Source of the DNA: Streptomyces sp. JB150
GTDB taxonomy: Bacteria > Actinomycetota > Actinomycetes > Streptomycetales > Streptomycetaceae
Direction: 5' to 3'
DNA: 64,000 bases
Assembly (NCBI RefSeq): GCF_011193355.1
Contig: NZ_CP049780.1
Location: 2,009,307-2,073,306 of the forward strand
In this document: positions 1 through 8,878 of the stretch, piece by piece
How positions within the stretch are numbered: position 1 is the first letter of the stretch
Layout of the letters: every line of letters begins with the position of its first letter
Position numbers and translations under genes: made by a program
The notes under the pieces: generated by a model
The model's database searches: none
The model's input: only the letters and a program-made list of their open reading frames with translations
What the model was told of the DNA's origin: nothing

Positions 1-2
1 CC

Positions 3-677
3 GAGCTGGTCAAGGTGCTGGCCCGGTTCCCGCAGGTGGCGGTCGAGGTGGTCGGGGAACTGTGCGGGATGCTGACGCGGCACGGCACCGGCCGGCCTGC
101 GGTCGCGGTGCGGGTGCTGGGCCGGCTGGGTCCCGCCGCCGGTGACGCGGCCGAGCGGGCGCTGCGGGTCTGTGTGACCGAGGGCGTCCACTGTGAGGTC
201 GCCGCGGTGGCGCACCACCGCGTCGGCGGGGATCCCGCACTGGCCCTGTCCCACCTGCGGCGGCTCATGACCGAGCGCCCTGGCTACCGGCTGGAGCTGA
301 CGGGGGAACTGGGGCCCGCGGGCGCGCCGTTGCTGCCGCTCGTCGAGCCGTTCCTCGCGCCCGCCGCCGGACTCGGGGTCCGCGCGAGGGCCGCGGACGC
401 CGTCTGGCGCATCACGGGCCGCACCGAGGACACCGTGACACCGGTCGCCCTGGCGGCACTCGGGTGGGAGCGGCCCTACCCCGGCGTGCGCCACCCCGTG
501 GAGACGCTCACCGGGATGGGACTCGTCCCGCGTTTCGCCGTGGCCCCGCTGCGCGAGGCGGCCGCGTCGCCGCGCCGGCTCGTCCACGACCGCATGGGCG
601 GCGACTCCCCGCACCCGGACCACGTCCTGCGGGAGGCGGTGCGGCGGCTGCTGGCGACGGCGGAGGTCGTCGGCTGA
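3..677 (+). CDS. HEAT-like repeat protein, C-terminal part
   Basis: The reading frame is open from the first complete codon to a TGA, so the window cuts into the gene; about 224 residues are visible. The protein is built of Ala/Leu/Arg-rich helical segments, and the stretch DAVWRITG followed by further helices resembles the repeats of actinobacterial HEAT-repeat proteins, which act as protein-binding scaffolds. No catalytic motif, signal peptide or membrane segment is visible. The N-terminus and any other domain lie outside the window, so the role is unknown. The HEAT call rests on the sequence pattern only. Confidence 0.6.
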   Translation, partial: ELVKVLARFPQVAVEVVGELCGMLTRHGTGRPAVAVRVLGRLGPAAGDAAERALRVCVTEGVHCEVAAVAHHRVGGDPALALSHLRRLMTERPGYRLELTGELGPAGAPLLPLVEPFLAPAAGLGVRARAADAVWRITGRTEDTVTPVALAALGWERPYPGVRHPVETLTGMGLVPRFAVAPLREAAASPRRLVHDRMGGDSPHPDHVLREAVRRLLATAEVVG

Positions 678-791
678 GACCGCCGGGACGGGGCGTGCGC
701 GACGGTCACTTCTCGCCACCGTGCGCGGCCGGCGGCGTCCAAGCAGTGAGAGAGGGGTCCGGTCCTCTGTCTCTCGTGCTTGAATGGGGGC

Positions 792-914
792 ATGGCCAGC
801 TTCCAGAAGCACTCCGCGACGGGTCGCCATGACCTCGAGCCCTTCTGGCCTTCCCGTCAGCACCACGACTTCGACCGGGTGTGTTGCCGCGCGACGAACG
901 CGCCGGCCCTCTAA
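792..914 (+). CDS. candidate small protein, 40 aa
   Basis: An ATG follows a purine-rich TGGGGG tract and opens a 40-residue frame ending in TAA, a rare stop in this GC-rich DNA. The peptide is rich in His, Phe, Trp and Arg and carries a Cys-Cys pair near the end (DRVCCRATNAPAL). It ends 100 bp before the winged-helix regulator and lies in the same direction, so it could be a leader peptide or a small protein of its own. The rest of the 678-1014 gap holds only the presumed promoter and leader of the regulator. I do not recognise a family with certainty, and the evidence is ORF structure and position only. Confidence 0.4.
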   Translation: MASFQKHSATGRHDLEPFWPSRQHHDFDRVCCRATNAPAL

Positions 915-1014
915 AGCCGTACGGGCCCTTCGAGCCGTACACCCTGGCCTTCGGCCGGCGCGACGACGTACGTCCCTCCCCGACGGACTCCTCGCGCGAA
1001 AGAGCTGACCTCTC

Positions 1015-1605
1015 ATGGCGACCACTCGTTCCCTGTCCACCGCCCCCTCGCACAGCGCCCGCCACCGGCTGCGAGCCGTCGACCGCGACGACGTGGTCGA
1101 CGTGACGGACTTCCTGCCGCCGGGCGCGACCTGGCTGCCCGCCCCGCAGCACGCCCTGCCGGTGCTGCCGGGGCGCCCGCCGATGGTCGGTTACCTGGTG
1201 CTGGTCCCGGCCGACCAGCAGCCGCCGTTCCCGCCGTTCGCCGTGCCCGATCAGCCGGACCGGCCCGACCCGCTCGACCAGCCGGGCGAGGTGGCGGCCG
1301 CGAGCGGCACCGAACCCCTCATCCGCATCGACTCCGTCCGCCGCACCGCCGAGGTCGACGGACGCGAACTCGACCTGACGTACCTGGAGTTCGAGCTCCT
1401 GGCGCACCTGGTGGCCCACCCGCACCGGGTGCACACCCGCGACCAGCTGGTCACCACGGTGTGGGGCTACGGGCACGTCGGCGACGGCCGTACGGTCGAC
1501 GTGCACATCGCCCGGCTGCGCCGCAAGCTGGGCGCCGAGCACCGCGACACCATCCGCACCGTGCGCCGGGTCGGCTACAAGTACACCCCGCCCGCCGGGC
1601 GTTGA
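1015..1605 (+). CDS. orphan OmpR/PhoB-type winged-helix regulator
   Basis: This 196-residue protein ends in a typical OmpR/PhoB DNA-binding domain at about residues 103-192. It has the LTYLEFELLAHL helix, the DQLVTTVWG segment, and a recognition helix and wing around VDVHIARLRRKLG, then IRTVRRVGYKY. The N-terminal 100 residues are Pro-rich and contain no receiver domain or phospho-acceptor Asp, and no histidine kinase is adjacent. It therefore probably acts as a transcription factor without classic two-component phosphorylation. An ATG with a weak GAAAGAG upstream was used as the start. Its targets are unknown; the small ORF upstream may be part of the same transcript. Confidence 0.85.
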   Translation: MATTRSLSTAPSHSARHRLRAVDRDDVVDVTDFLPPGATWLPAPQHALPVLPGRPPMVGYLVLVPADQQPPFPPFAVPDQPDRPDPLDQPGEVAAASGTEPLIRIDSVRRTAEVDGRELDLTYLEFELLAHLVAHPHRVHTRDQLVTTVWGYGHVGDGRTVDVHIARLRRKLGAEHRDTIRTVRRVGYKYTPPAGR

Positions 1606-1749
1606 TCCCCCGGCCCGCCGCGGGGCCGCCGCAGGCACCGCGCCGGGCCGCCCCCGGGCCCGCACCGCGCCCGCCCGGGGCCCGGCCCGTGTCTGCCCTC
1701 GGCAGAGCCACCTTCCGTCCCCCCTCCCCGGGCGGGCAGAGTCACCGGC

Positions 1750-2763
1750 ATGAGACTTCTTGTGCTGGGCGGTACGGAGTTCGTGGGGCGGGCGGTCGTG
1801 GAGGAGGCCCGAGGGCGCGGCTGGGACGTGACCGTCTTCCACCGGGGCCGCCACGCGGCGCCCGCCGGGGTGCGGGCGCTGCACGGCGACCGCACCGCGC
1901 CCGGCGGGCTCGCCGCCCTCTCCGGCGGCGCGTGGGACGCCGTCGTCGACACCTGGTCGGCGGCGCCCCGCGCGGTGCGGGACGCGGCGCGGCTGCTGCG
2001 CGAGCGCGCGGGGCGGTACGCGTACGTCTCCAGCTGCTCGGTGTACAACTGGGCGCCGCCCGCCGGGTACACCGAGGACGCGCCGCTGGTCGGGGGCGCC
2101 TCGTCGGACGCGGAGCAGACCGACTACGCGCGCGACAAGCGGGGCGGTGAGCTGGCCGCGCTCGACGCCTTCGGCGCGGACCGGACGCTGCTGGTGCGGG
2201 CCGGGCTGATCCTCGGGCCGTACGAGAACGTGGGCCGGCTGCCCTGGTGGCTGACCCGGACGGCCCGGGGCGGGCGGGTCCTGGCACCCGGCCCCCGCGA
2301 TCTGCCCCTCCAGTACGTCGACGCCCGCGACCTCGCCGCGTGGACCCTCGACGGTGTCGAGCGGGGCCTGAGCGGGCCGTACAACCTGATGTCGCCGCAG
2401 GGGCACGCCACCATGGGCACGCTGCTGGAGGCCTGTGCCGCGGTCACCGGCGGCGGGGCCGAGCTGCGCTGGACCGACCCGGAGCTGATCCTGGCGGCCG
2501 GGATCGAGCCGTGGACCCAGCTGCCGGTGTGGGTGCCGCCGGGCAGCGATCTGCACGACGCGCTGCACGGCGCGGACGTCTCCCGCGCGGTCGCGGCGGG
2601 GCTGCGCTGCCGCCCGGTGGAGCGCACCGTCGCCGACACCTGGGACTGGCTGCGCGCCCTCGGCGGCGTGGCCCCGCAGCGCCCCGACCGGCCGCTGAAG
2701 GGCGTCGCCCCGGAGACGGAGGCGAAGGTGCTCGCCGCGGCGGACGCAGGTCAACTCCCGTAG
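1750..2763 (+). CDS. NAD(P)-dependent epimerase/dehydratase family protein
   Basis: A 337-residue extended short-chain dehydrogenase-like protein. It opens directly with a Rossmann strand and a dinucleotide loop ([11 protein letters not shown]), which also fixes the start. A Tyr and a Lys sit in YARDKRGGE at about residues 127-135, close to the YxxxK catalytic pair, although the spacing here is Y-A-R-D-K. The later VDARDLAAW and YNLMSPQG segments match isomerase-like members such as CSP41/RmlD relatives. The substrate is probably a nucleotide sugar or reduced metabolite but cannot be read from the sequence. It stands alone, 144 bp after the regulator. Confidence 0.85.
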   Translation: MRLLVLGGTEFVGRAVVEEARGRGWDVTVFHRGRHAAPAGVRALHGDRTAPGGLAALSGGAWDAVVDTWSAAPRAVRDAARLLRERAGRYAYVSSCSVYNWAPPAGYTEDAPLVGGASSDAEQTDYARDKRGGELAALDAFGADRTLLVRAGLILGPYENVGRLPWWLTRTARGGRVLAPGPRDLPLQYVDARDLAAWTLDGVERGLSGPYNLMSPQGHATMGTLLEACAAVTGGGAELRWTDPELILAAGIEPWTQLPVWVPPGSDLHDALHGADVSRAVAAGLRCRPVERTVADTWDWLRALGGVAPQRPDRPLKGVAPETEAKVLAAADAGQLP

Positions 2764-2881
2764 CCGGGAAGCAATTTCCGGGACGTTTGAACACCCGTGG
2801 GACCGGTTCCGTATGGAGGGGAGCCGCTTCACTCCTGTCGGGCGCCTCGATGCTGCCCCGCAAGGAAGTCAGAGGAGTTCC

Positions 2882-4465
2882 ATGGGACGCAACACACGAA
2901 AACGCCGTACGCCGCTGGCCACCAAGGCCATTGCCGCATCGGCGGCCCTAGCGCTCGGTGGGGGCGGGCTGATCTGGGCGAACTTCTACGCCTCGGCGCA
3001 CGAGGAGAACCGCTGGCCGGACCGGACGAAGGCGGCGACGGCGCAGATCGCCACCATCGACTGCCCGGACGTCGGCCAGCGGCTCACCGACGTGCCAGAC
3101 CGGGCGCGGGGCGAGGTGGACGGCGAACTGGCCACGCTCGACCAGCAGATCACCGACGCCTACCAGCGGCTGGCGACCACCCGTGAGGCGCAGGCCCGCG
3201 ACGCGCGCTTCGTGCAGAACGCGATCCTGCAGCCGCTCAAGGACCGCCGCAAGGTGATCATCGACCGCATCCAGCTGGAGATCAACCGGGCGGGCGGCAG
3301 CGCCGCCGAGGAGCTGGACGGCCTCGCGGGCTGCACCGGCACCCCCGCCGAGCAGCCGCAGACCACGGACGGCCAGCAGGGCGACGGCCGGCAGGACGGC
3401 GGTCAGAACGACGGCCAGGACGGCGGCCAGCAGGACGGCGGGGACCAGAACCAGGACCAGAACGGCGACGGCCGGCAGGACGGCGGTCAGGGCGACGGCC
3501 AGGACGGCGGCCAGCAGGGCGGCAACGGCGGTCAGGCCGGCAACGGCCCGGTCGCGGCGGACTTCCAGGACATCACCACCGTCCAGCCCGGCTCCCGCAA
3601 CCTGCCCAACGGGCTCGCCGCGAACGGCCGCACCGGTTCACGGGGCGTCTTCATCACCAAGTGCGGCACCAACGGCAACGACAACCACAACACGGACAAC
3701 GTGATCGTCGCGCCCGGTGTCACCAACGGCGCGCACCACCTGCACGACTACGTCGGCAACCAGAACAACGACGCCTTCGCCAGCGACGACGAGCTGGCCC
3801 GCGCCGACACCACCTGCCAGAACCAGGGCGACCGGTCGTCGTACTTCTGGCCGGTGCTGCGCCTCCAGGACGGTTCGCAGGACTTCGACCAGAACAACGC
3901 GGGCGGCGGCACGGAGGGCAACGTCGGGCGGATCCTGGAGCCCAAGGTGGCCCAGCTGAAGTTCGTCGGCAACAAGCGCGGCCCGGTCGTCGCGATGCCG
4001 AGGGCGCTGCGCATCATCACCGGCGACGCCAAGGCCTTCGTCAACGGCCTGGCCAACGCCAACACCTCGTGGAGCTGCACGGGCTTCGAGAACCGGCAGC
4101 TGACGGACAAGTACCCGCTGTGCCCGGACGGCAGCGACGTGGTGCGCACGTCCAACTTCCAGAGCTGCTGGGACGGCCAGAACATCGACAGCGCCAACCA
4201 CCGCACCCACGTGGCGTTCGTCCGGCCCGACGGCTCCTGCCCGAACGGCTTCAAGGCGATCCCGCAGCTCCAGGTCCGGCTCGTCTACGAGGTGCCGCGG
4301 CCGGTCATCGAGAACGGTGTCGTCCAGAACCCGTTCGCGGTGGACACCTTCCCGGAGCAGCTGCACAAGCCGATCACCGACCACAACGACTTCATCAACT
4401 TCTTCTCCCAGCGGCTGATGAACAAGATGGTCAACTGCATCAACACCGGCCGTAAGTGCCAGTAG
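2882..4465 (+). CDS. DUF1996-domain secreted or membrane-anchored protein
   Basis: The ATG used follows AGAGGAG at good spacing; an earlier in-frame ATG 69 bp upstream has no ribosome binding site. The 527-residue product has a basic N-terminus and one hydrophobic segment (residues about 15-37), then a charged helical region (about 45-125). Next come a low-complexity Gln/Gly/Asp linker with repeats of the GDGRQDGGQ type (about 155-225) and a DUF1996 domain to the end, with HHLHDYVGN, paired Cys residues and [12 protein letters not shown]1996 proteins are exported and occur in actinobacteria and fungi; the function is not established. A strong hairpin ends the gene, and it appears monocistronic. 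Confidence 0.85.
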   Translation: MGRNTRKRRTPLATKAIAASAALALGGGGLIWANFYASAHEENRWPDRTKAATAQIATIDCPDVGQRLTDVPDRARGEVDGELATLDQQITDAYQRLATTREAQARDARFVQNAILQPLKDRRKVIIDRIQLEINRAGGSAAEELDGLAGCTGTPAEQPQTTDGQQGDGRQDGGQNDGQDGGQQDGGDQNQDQNGDGRQDGGQGDGQDGGQQGGNGGQAGNGPVAADFQDITTVQPGSRNLPNGLAANGRTGSRGVFITKCGTNGNDNHNTDNVIVAPGVTNGAHHLHDYVGNQNNDAFASDDELARADTTCQNQGDRSSYFWPVLRLQDGSQDFDQNNAGGGTEGNVGRILEPKVAQLKFVGNKRGPVVAMPRALRIITGDAKAFVNGLANANTSWSCTGFENRQLTDKYPLCPDGSDVVRTSNFQSCWDGQNIDSANHRTHVAFVRPDGSCPNGFKAIPQLQVRLVYEVPRPVIENGVVQNPFAVDTFPEQLHKPITDHNDFINFFSQRLMNKMVNCINTGRKCQ

Positions 4466-4481
4466 GCGCGACCGCGACCGG

Positions 4482-4526
4482 CGAAGGCCGGCGGCGAGGG
4501 GACAATCCCCTCACCGCCGGCCTTCG
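4482..4526. terminator. bidirectional terminator
   Basis: A 21-bp inverted repeat (CGAAGGCCGGCGG... paired with its complement, one C/A mismatch) encloses a 3-nt loop. It lies between the convergent ends of the DUF1996 gene and the following lipoprotein gene and should stop transcription from both sides. It lacks a U-tract, as is common in Streptomyces. Confidence 0.85.
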
Positions 4527-4538
4527 GCGTACGACGGC

Positions 4539-4985
4539 TCAGTGGTGACCGCCCGCCCCCGACCCCCGGCCCGCCTCCGCGCCGTGCCCCGCCCCCGCCC
4601 CGTGGTCCTGCCCCTCCTCCAGGGTCCCGCCCAGGGTGCCGCGCAGCGCCGTCACCACCTTCGGCTCCCCCACGGCCACCCACTTGCGGCCGACCAGGTA
4701 GTGACCGCCGTAGTCCTTCGCCCCGTTGATCCACTCGCGCTGGCCGCGGTCGGTGGCGAAGGTGGCGAGGACGAACCGGCCGTCGCCGTTGCGGCAGATC
4801 GCCTGGCGGATCTCGTCGGCGTCGGTCTGGATGTCGGGCTCGCAGCGCACCTCGGCGGCCAGCCGCTCCAGGCTGCCCTCGGCGGTCTGGGGCACCCGGT
4901 CCGCCGCCTCCTCACCGCCAAAGGAGCACCCCGCGAGCGCCAGCGCCAGCGCGGCCACGGCGAGCAACGGTCGGGTCGGCCTCAT
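4539..4985 (-). CDS. small lipoprotein, 148 aa
   Basis: The start follows GGAGG six bases upstream. Residues 1-20 form a lipoprotein signal ending in the lipobox LALAGC, so the mature protein is probably attached to the outer face of the membrane. The middle part has a pair of Cys (EVRCEPD and AICRNGDG) that could form a disulfide, followed by FVLATFATDRGQREW and GHYLVGRKWVAVG. The tail is Gly/Ala/His-rich and ends in HH, which could bind a metal. I do not recognise a functional family. It is divergent from the TPR gene, with a shared promoter region of about 110 bp. Confidence 0.8.
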   Translation of the reverse strand: MRPTRPLLAVAALALALAGCSFGGEEAADRVPQTAEGSLERLAAEVRCEPDIQTDADEIRQAICRNGDGRFVLATFATDRGQREWINGAKDYGGHYLVGRKWVAVGEPKVVTALRGTLGGTLEEGQDHGAGAGHGAEAGRGSGAGGHH

Positions 4986-5097
4986 GGGTTCCTCCGGTCG
5001 GGCGTCGTACGGCACTGTCTCCGAAGTCGATACGGCCGCCGGCCCCCCGGTGCTCAAATCAGCTGCGCCGCACATCCGTCCGTGCGAGGCTGACCAG

Positions 5098-5598
5098 GTG
5101 AACCAGGACTGGGAGAACCGCGTGGCCGCCACGTGGGCCACCTTCGACGACTACGCGCAGGACCGGGCCGCCGACTTCCGCGCGCTGATCGACGCCCTCG
5201 TCGCCGAACTCCCCGAGGGCAGCCCGGACGCGCCGTTCGAGCAGGCGTGCGCCTGGGACTCCACGGGCCGCTCCGACCGGGCGGTGCCGCTCTACCGCGA
5301 GGCCCTGGCCCGCGGACTCACCGGCTACAAGGCGCGCCGCGCGAAGATCCAGCTGGCCAGCTCACTGCGGAACACCGGACACCCGGAGGAGGGTGTCGAG
5401 TTGCTGACGCCGGAACTGGACGCCCCGTCCGACGAGCTGGACGACGCCGTACGCGCCACCCTCGCCCTGTGTCTGTCGAGCCTCGGCCGCGACCGCGAGG
5501 GCCTGTCCCTCGCCCTCGGCGCGCTCGCCGCCCATCTCCCCCGCTACCAGCGCTCGATGGCGAACTACGCCCGCGCGCTGACCGAGCCGGCCGGCTGA
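5098..5598 (+). CDS. tetratricopeptide repeat protein, 166 aa
   Basis: A soluble, all-helical protein. The segments SGRSDRAVPLYREALARGL, RAKIQLASSLRNTGHPEEG and DAVRATLALCLSSLGRDREGL are successive TPR-type helix pairs, resembling the TPR_5 group. Such proteins mediate protein-protein contacts. The GTG start was chosen because the upstream extension of the frame reads antisense through the lipoprotein gene. The ribosome binding site is weak. No partner is evident from the neighbourhood. Confidence 0.75.
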   Translation: MNQDWENRVAATWATFDDYAQDRAADFRALIDALVAELPEGSPDAPFEQACAWDSTGRSDRAVPLYREALARGLTGYKARRAKIQLASSLRNTGHPEEGVELLTPELDAPSDELDDAVRATLALCLSSLGRDREGLSLALGALAAHLPRYQRSMANYARALTEPAG

Positions 5599-5657
5599 GT
5601 CCCCCCGAGTCCCCCGAACGGCTGTGACCATCGGCCGTCGCGCTCGTTCTCCCGGAC

Positions 5658-7577
5658 GTGCAGTCACAGGATGTCGCCCAGGGTCAGAGCTCCGCGGCCG
5701 CCGGTCCGGTGGTCGACGTCGAACGCGCCGAGGCCGCGCTCGTCGAGCACTACCCGCGGCTGGTCCGTCTCGCCTACCTGGTGCTCCCGCCGGGCCTGGG
5801 CCGCAACCGGCGGGTCCTGACCGCGCACGCGCTCACCCAGCGGGCCCTGCCGCGGGGCCGCGCCCGCGCCTCGGTCGTCCCGGCCCAGGCCACGGGCCGC
5901 GAGAGCGACCCCGGGTACGCACTCGTCCGCCTCCAGGTGCTGCGTACGGCGCTGGAGGCCGGGCAGCCGCTGCGCCGCCGGAGGTGGCCCAAGCGCTCCC
6001 AGCTGCCGCCGCTGCTGCCGCAGGTGTGGGGCCTGCGGCTGTTCCCGCGCTCGGGCGGCGCCGACGAACTCGCCCTGGACCAGCGGCTGTCGGCGCTGCC
6101 GGCCCCCGCCCGCGCCGCCTATGTGCTGCGCGGCCTGGAGCGGCTGGCCGACGCCGACGTCCGTACGGTGCTCGGCGCCGCCGGTGTCGAGGACCCGGCG
6201 GCCGCGCTCGCCGAGGCCGACACCGTCCCCGCGCGGTACGCGCTGCTGGACTCCCCCGAGTTCGACCCCTGTTCGCTCCAGGCCCGCCCCACCGACCTGA
6301 TGCGCCGCCGCCAGCACCTGAAGGCCGCGCTGGCCGCTGCCGCGGCGGTCGCCGTGTGCGGGGCGCTGCTCGGGCTGCCCGACGACGGCTGGGACCCGGA
6401 CGGCGCCGCCGCCCCGGTGTACGCGCACAACGCGTCGGCGCGGGCGGCGCTCGACCCGGCGAAGCTGACCAGGGTGCCGGCCGCGGCCTGGCAGTCGGCG
6501 ACCCGCACCGACTTCTCCGCGTGGCCCGCGCGCGGCGACCTCACCGGCGACACCGCGCTGCTGCGCCGCGCCCTCGCCGTCTGGGCGCGCCCCGGTGAGA
6601 ACGTCCGGGTGTCGGTGACCCCGGGCACCGCGTCCGGCGGCCCGCCCGGCCCGCCGCAACTGCTGTACGCCGGGTCCGTGGACCGGGCGCGGGTGGTGAT
6701 CCTCTACGACGGTCTGCGCATCGCCCGCTACGCCGAGCCGCGGGACGGCACGGCGGGCGCCGCCCTGGACTTCGCCCGCGCGGACGGCGCGGGCCGGGCC
6801 GAGGCGAGCGCGGTGGTGCTGCACCGCACCGGCCCCAACGTCCGCTACCTGATGGCTCCCTGGGTGAAAAGGGCGGCCGAGCGGGACCTGCTGAAGCCCG
6901 GCGCCGGGGCGATGGAGCTGACCCTGACCGACGGGGTCACCTCGCCGCTGGCCAGCCCGGCGCCCCGGTCCGGCGCCTGTTCCTCCTGGAACGTGCTGCA
7001 GGTGTCGGACGGCTCCGGCACCCGGCTGATGTCCGACCTGGGCGAACTGGTGCCGGCCCGGCTGACCAGCGGCCGGCCGGGCTCCGCGCGGGACGCGGCC
7101 GGCGCGCAGGCGCTGCGCACCTGGGCGCCGTTCGCCTGCTCGCTGGCGCACGCGCGGGGACAGGGCGTGCGGTCGGTGAACGCCTGGGCGTACGCGCGGC
7201 AGCCGCTGCCGGACGGCAGTGGCTCGGGGGTGTGGGTGTGCACCCGCGCGGAGACCTGGCGGGGCGGCGGCGAGCGGGTGCTGGCCCAGTTCCAGACGCC
7301 GGGCGGGACGTACGGCGCGGTGGCCGCGAAGGCGGACGGCGGCCCGGCGTGTGGGGCGAAGGACCCGCATGTGCTGGCCGGGGTGCTGTGGAAGTCGTCC
7401 GGCGGCGCCTGGTACGTGCTCGCGGCGGGCAGCCGGGACACCGTGTCGGTCGCCGCGACGGGCGGGGTGACCGGGAGCGCGCGGGGCAACCTGCTGGCCG
7501 TACGGACGAAGCAGGGCGCGCACGCGGAGCTGAGGGGGACGCTGGCCAGCGGGCGTTCGATCGGCGGGCTGCGCTAG
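5658..7577 (+). CDS. membrane protein with sigma-factor-like N-terminal region
   Basis: A 639-residue protein from a GTG start. Residues about 25-60 (HYPRLVRLAYLVLPP) look like ECF sigma region 2, and about 140-185 (LSALPAPARAAYVLRGLE followed by DVRTVLGAAGV) look like region 4. Both are degenerate, and the usual DNA-recognition helix is not convincing. One membrane helix follows (about 222-242, AALAAAAAVAVCGALLG), then about 395 residues that should lie outside the cell. These carry a few Cys and the repeated pattern GGTYGAVAAKADGGPACG. The cytoplasmic half may act as a sigma or anti-sigma-like module tied to an outside sensor. That is inference; the exported domain is not recognised. Confidence 0.7.
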   Translation: MQSQDVAQGQSSAAAGPVVDVERAEAALVEHYPRLVRLAYLVLPPGLGRNRRVLTAHALTQRALPRGRARASVVPAQATGRESDPGYALVRLQVLRTALEAGQPLRRRRWPKRSQLPPLLPQVWGLRLFPRSGGADELALDQRLSALPAPARAAYVLRGLERLADADVRTVLGAAGVEDPAAALAEADTVPARYALLDSPEFDPCSLQARPTDLMRRRQHLKAALAAAAAVAVCGALLGLPDDGWDPDGAAAPVYAHNASARAALDPAKLTRVPAAAWQSATRTDFSAWPARGDLTGDTALLRRALAVWARPGENVRVSVTPGTASGGPPGPPQLLYAGSVDRARVVILYDGLRIARYAEPRDGTAGAALDFARADGAGRAEASAVVLHRTGPNVRYLMAPWVKRAAERDLLKPGAGAMELTLTDGVTSPLASPAPRSGACSSWNVLQVSDGSGTRLMSDLGELVPARLTSGRPGSARDAAGAQALRTWAPFACSLAHARGQGVRSVNAWAYARQPLPDGSGSGVWVCTRAETWRGGGERVLAQFQTPGGTYGAVAAKADGGPACGAKDPHVLAGVLWKSSGGAWYVLAAGSRDTVSVAATGGVTGSARGNLLAVRTKQGAHAELRGTLASGRSIGGLR

Positions 7578-7578
7578 C

Positions 7579-7755
7579 CGCCCCCTGGTCGGCACCGCCT
7601 ACTCCTGCGAGCAGGGCTTGTGCGGGACCTGCCAGCAGCGGGTGCTGGAGGGCGAGGTGACCACCGACGAGCTGCTCACGGACGGGGAGCGCGACGATTC
7701 GATGCTGATCTGTGTGTCGCGGGCGCGGGGTGAGCGCCTGGTGCTGGACATGTGA
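7579..7755 (+). pseudogene. remnant of a 2Fe-2S ferredoxin domain (oxidoreductase C-terminus)
   Basis: Right after the preceding stop codon, a frame without a convincing start encodes about 58 residues that match the C-terminal plant-type ferredoxin domain of vanillate-demethylase-like reductases. It has YSCEQGLCGTC with the C-x4-C-x2-C cluster, then LLTDGERDDSMLICVSRA with the fourth Cys, ending LVLDM. The FMN and NAD domains that normally precede it are absent. It therefore looks like the tail of a deleted reductase gene. No ribosome binding site or suitable initiation codon is visible. Confidence 0.75.
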
Positions 7756-7811
7756 ACACCGCCCGCCGGCCGGGACCGTTCGCGGCCGGATTCGATCGGT
7801 AAGGTGTTCGT

Positions 7812-8501
7812 ATGACTATCGGGGTGCGGCGCAGGATGGGAGTCGAGGAGCGGCGCCAGCAGTTGATCGGCGTCGCCCTCGAACTGTTCAGCCGCCGTTC
7901 CCCGGACGAGGTGTCCATCGACGAGATAGCGTCGGCGGCGGGCATCTCGCGCCCGCTGGTCTACCACTACTTCCCCGGCAAACTCAGTCTGTACGAGGCC
8001 GCGTTGCAGCGGGCCGCACAGGATCTGGCGGGCCGGTTCGCGGAGCCCGCCGAAGGGCCGCTCGGCGCGCGCCTGGAGCGGGTGATGGGCCGGTTCTTCG
8101 ACTTCGTCGACGAGCACGGCCCCGGCTTCTCGGCGCTGATGCGCGGCGGCCCGGCGGTCGGCTCCTCGACCACCAACGCGCTGATCGAATCGGTGCGCCA
8201 GGCGGCCTACGAGCAGATCGTCCGGCATCTGCGCGTCGCGGAACCGCCCGTGCGGCTGGAGCTGGTGGTGCGCTCCTGGATCTCGCTCGCCGAGTCGACC
8301 GCGCTGATCTGGCTGGACGGGCGGCGCGTGCCCCGCGAGGAGCTGCAGACGCAGCTCGTGCACGGCCTGGCCGCGCTGCTGGCGGTGAGCGCGGCCCACG
8401 ACGAGGAGATGGCCGCCCTGGTCCACCGGGCCCTGGGGGACGAACCGGCCGACGGCCCGTTCAGCGCCCTGGTCACCCGGCGGATCCCGCCGGTGTCCTA
8501 G
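7812..8501 (+). CDS. TetR-family transcriptional regulator
   Basis: A 229-residue protein with an N-terminal TetR helix-turn-helix at about residues 12-60 (LIGVALELFSRRS, then VSIDEIASAAGISRPLVYHYFPGK). An all-helical ligand-binding part with no recognisable ligand follows. It probably represses nearby or its own transcription. The ferredoxin remnant directly upstream suggests that its former target operon may have been lost. It is convergent with the tautomerase gene, separated by 11 bp. An ATG start is used. Confidence 0.9.
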   Translation: MTIGVRRRMGVEERRQQLIGVALELFSRRSPDEVSIDEIASAAGISRPLVYHYFPGKLSLYEAALQRAAQDLAGRFAEPAEGPLGARLERVMGRFFDFVDEHGPGFSALMRGGPAVGSSTTNALIESVRQAAYEQIVRHLRVAEPPVRLELVVRSWISLAESTALIWLDGRRVPREELQTQLVHGLAALLAVSAAHDEEMAALVHRALGDEPADGPFSALVTRRIPPVS

Positions 8502-8512
8502 GACCGGGCGCC

Positions 8513-8878
8513 CTAGACGGCTTCGGTCTCGAACTTGCGGTAGGAGGGGTCCAGGTCCCGGATCTCCGCCGAGGCGTGCAGGGCGAGGCCCGCGCCCGGC
8601 TTGAGGTACTGCCGCAGCTGTTCCAGGACGGCCTCGGTGAGCCTGGCCTTGGTCTCCTCGCTGCGGCCCGCCAGCAGTCCGATGGTGACGTGCACGACGG
8701 CGTGCCCCGCGGTGTCGGGGCCGACCGTGGTGTCCTCGGTGCGGCGGAACTGGGTCTTGCAGGCCGGGGGCCTGGCCGCCGCGATCTCCACCACGCAGGT
8801 GTGCAGCGCCCGGGCGAACCCCGGCCGGTCGAAGTCGTCCGCCAGCTGCTCGGAGTAGTCGACGGTGATCTGCGGCAT
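8513..8878 (-). CDS. 5-carboxymethyl-2-hydroxymuconate isomerase (CHMI)-family tautomerase
   Basis: A 121-residue protein beginning Met-Pro; after removal of Met the N-terminal Pro would be the catalytic base of the tautomerase superfamily. MPQITVDYS at the start, HVTIGLLAGRSEETK in the middle and LHASAEIRDLD near the end follow the CHMI pattern. That family interconverts enol and keto forms of hydroxymuconate-type acids in aromatic degradation. No other genes of that pathway are nearby, so the true substrate is open. The ribosome binding site (AGGAG, 4 bases from ATG, plus a second GGAG repeat) lies inside an unusual pair of alternative hairpins. Confidence 0.85.
   Translation of the reverse strand: MPQITVDYSEQLADDFDRPGFARALHTCVVEIAAARPPACKTQFRRTEDTTVGPDTAGHAVVHVTIGLLAGRSEETKARLTEAVLEQLRQYLKPGAGLALHASAEIRDLDPSYRKFETEAV

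Noticed and set aside
706..2832. 708-codon minus-strand frame
   Set aside because: Runs opposite the winged-helix regulator and the epimerase, both with clear motifs; the composition is that of a shadow frame.
4726..5097. N-terminal extension of the TPR protein
   Set aside because: The extension overlaps the lipoprotein gene in antisense and lacks any domain; the GTG at 5098 is the better start.
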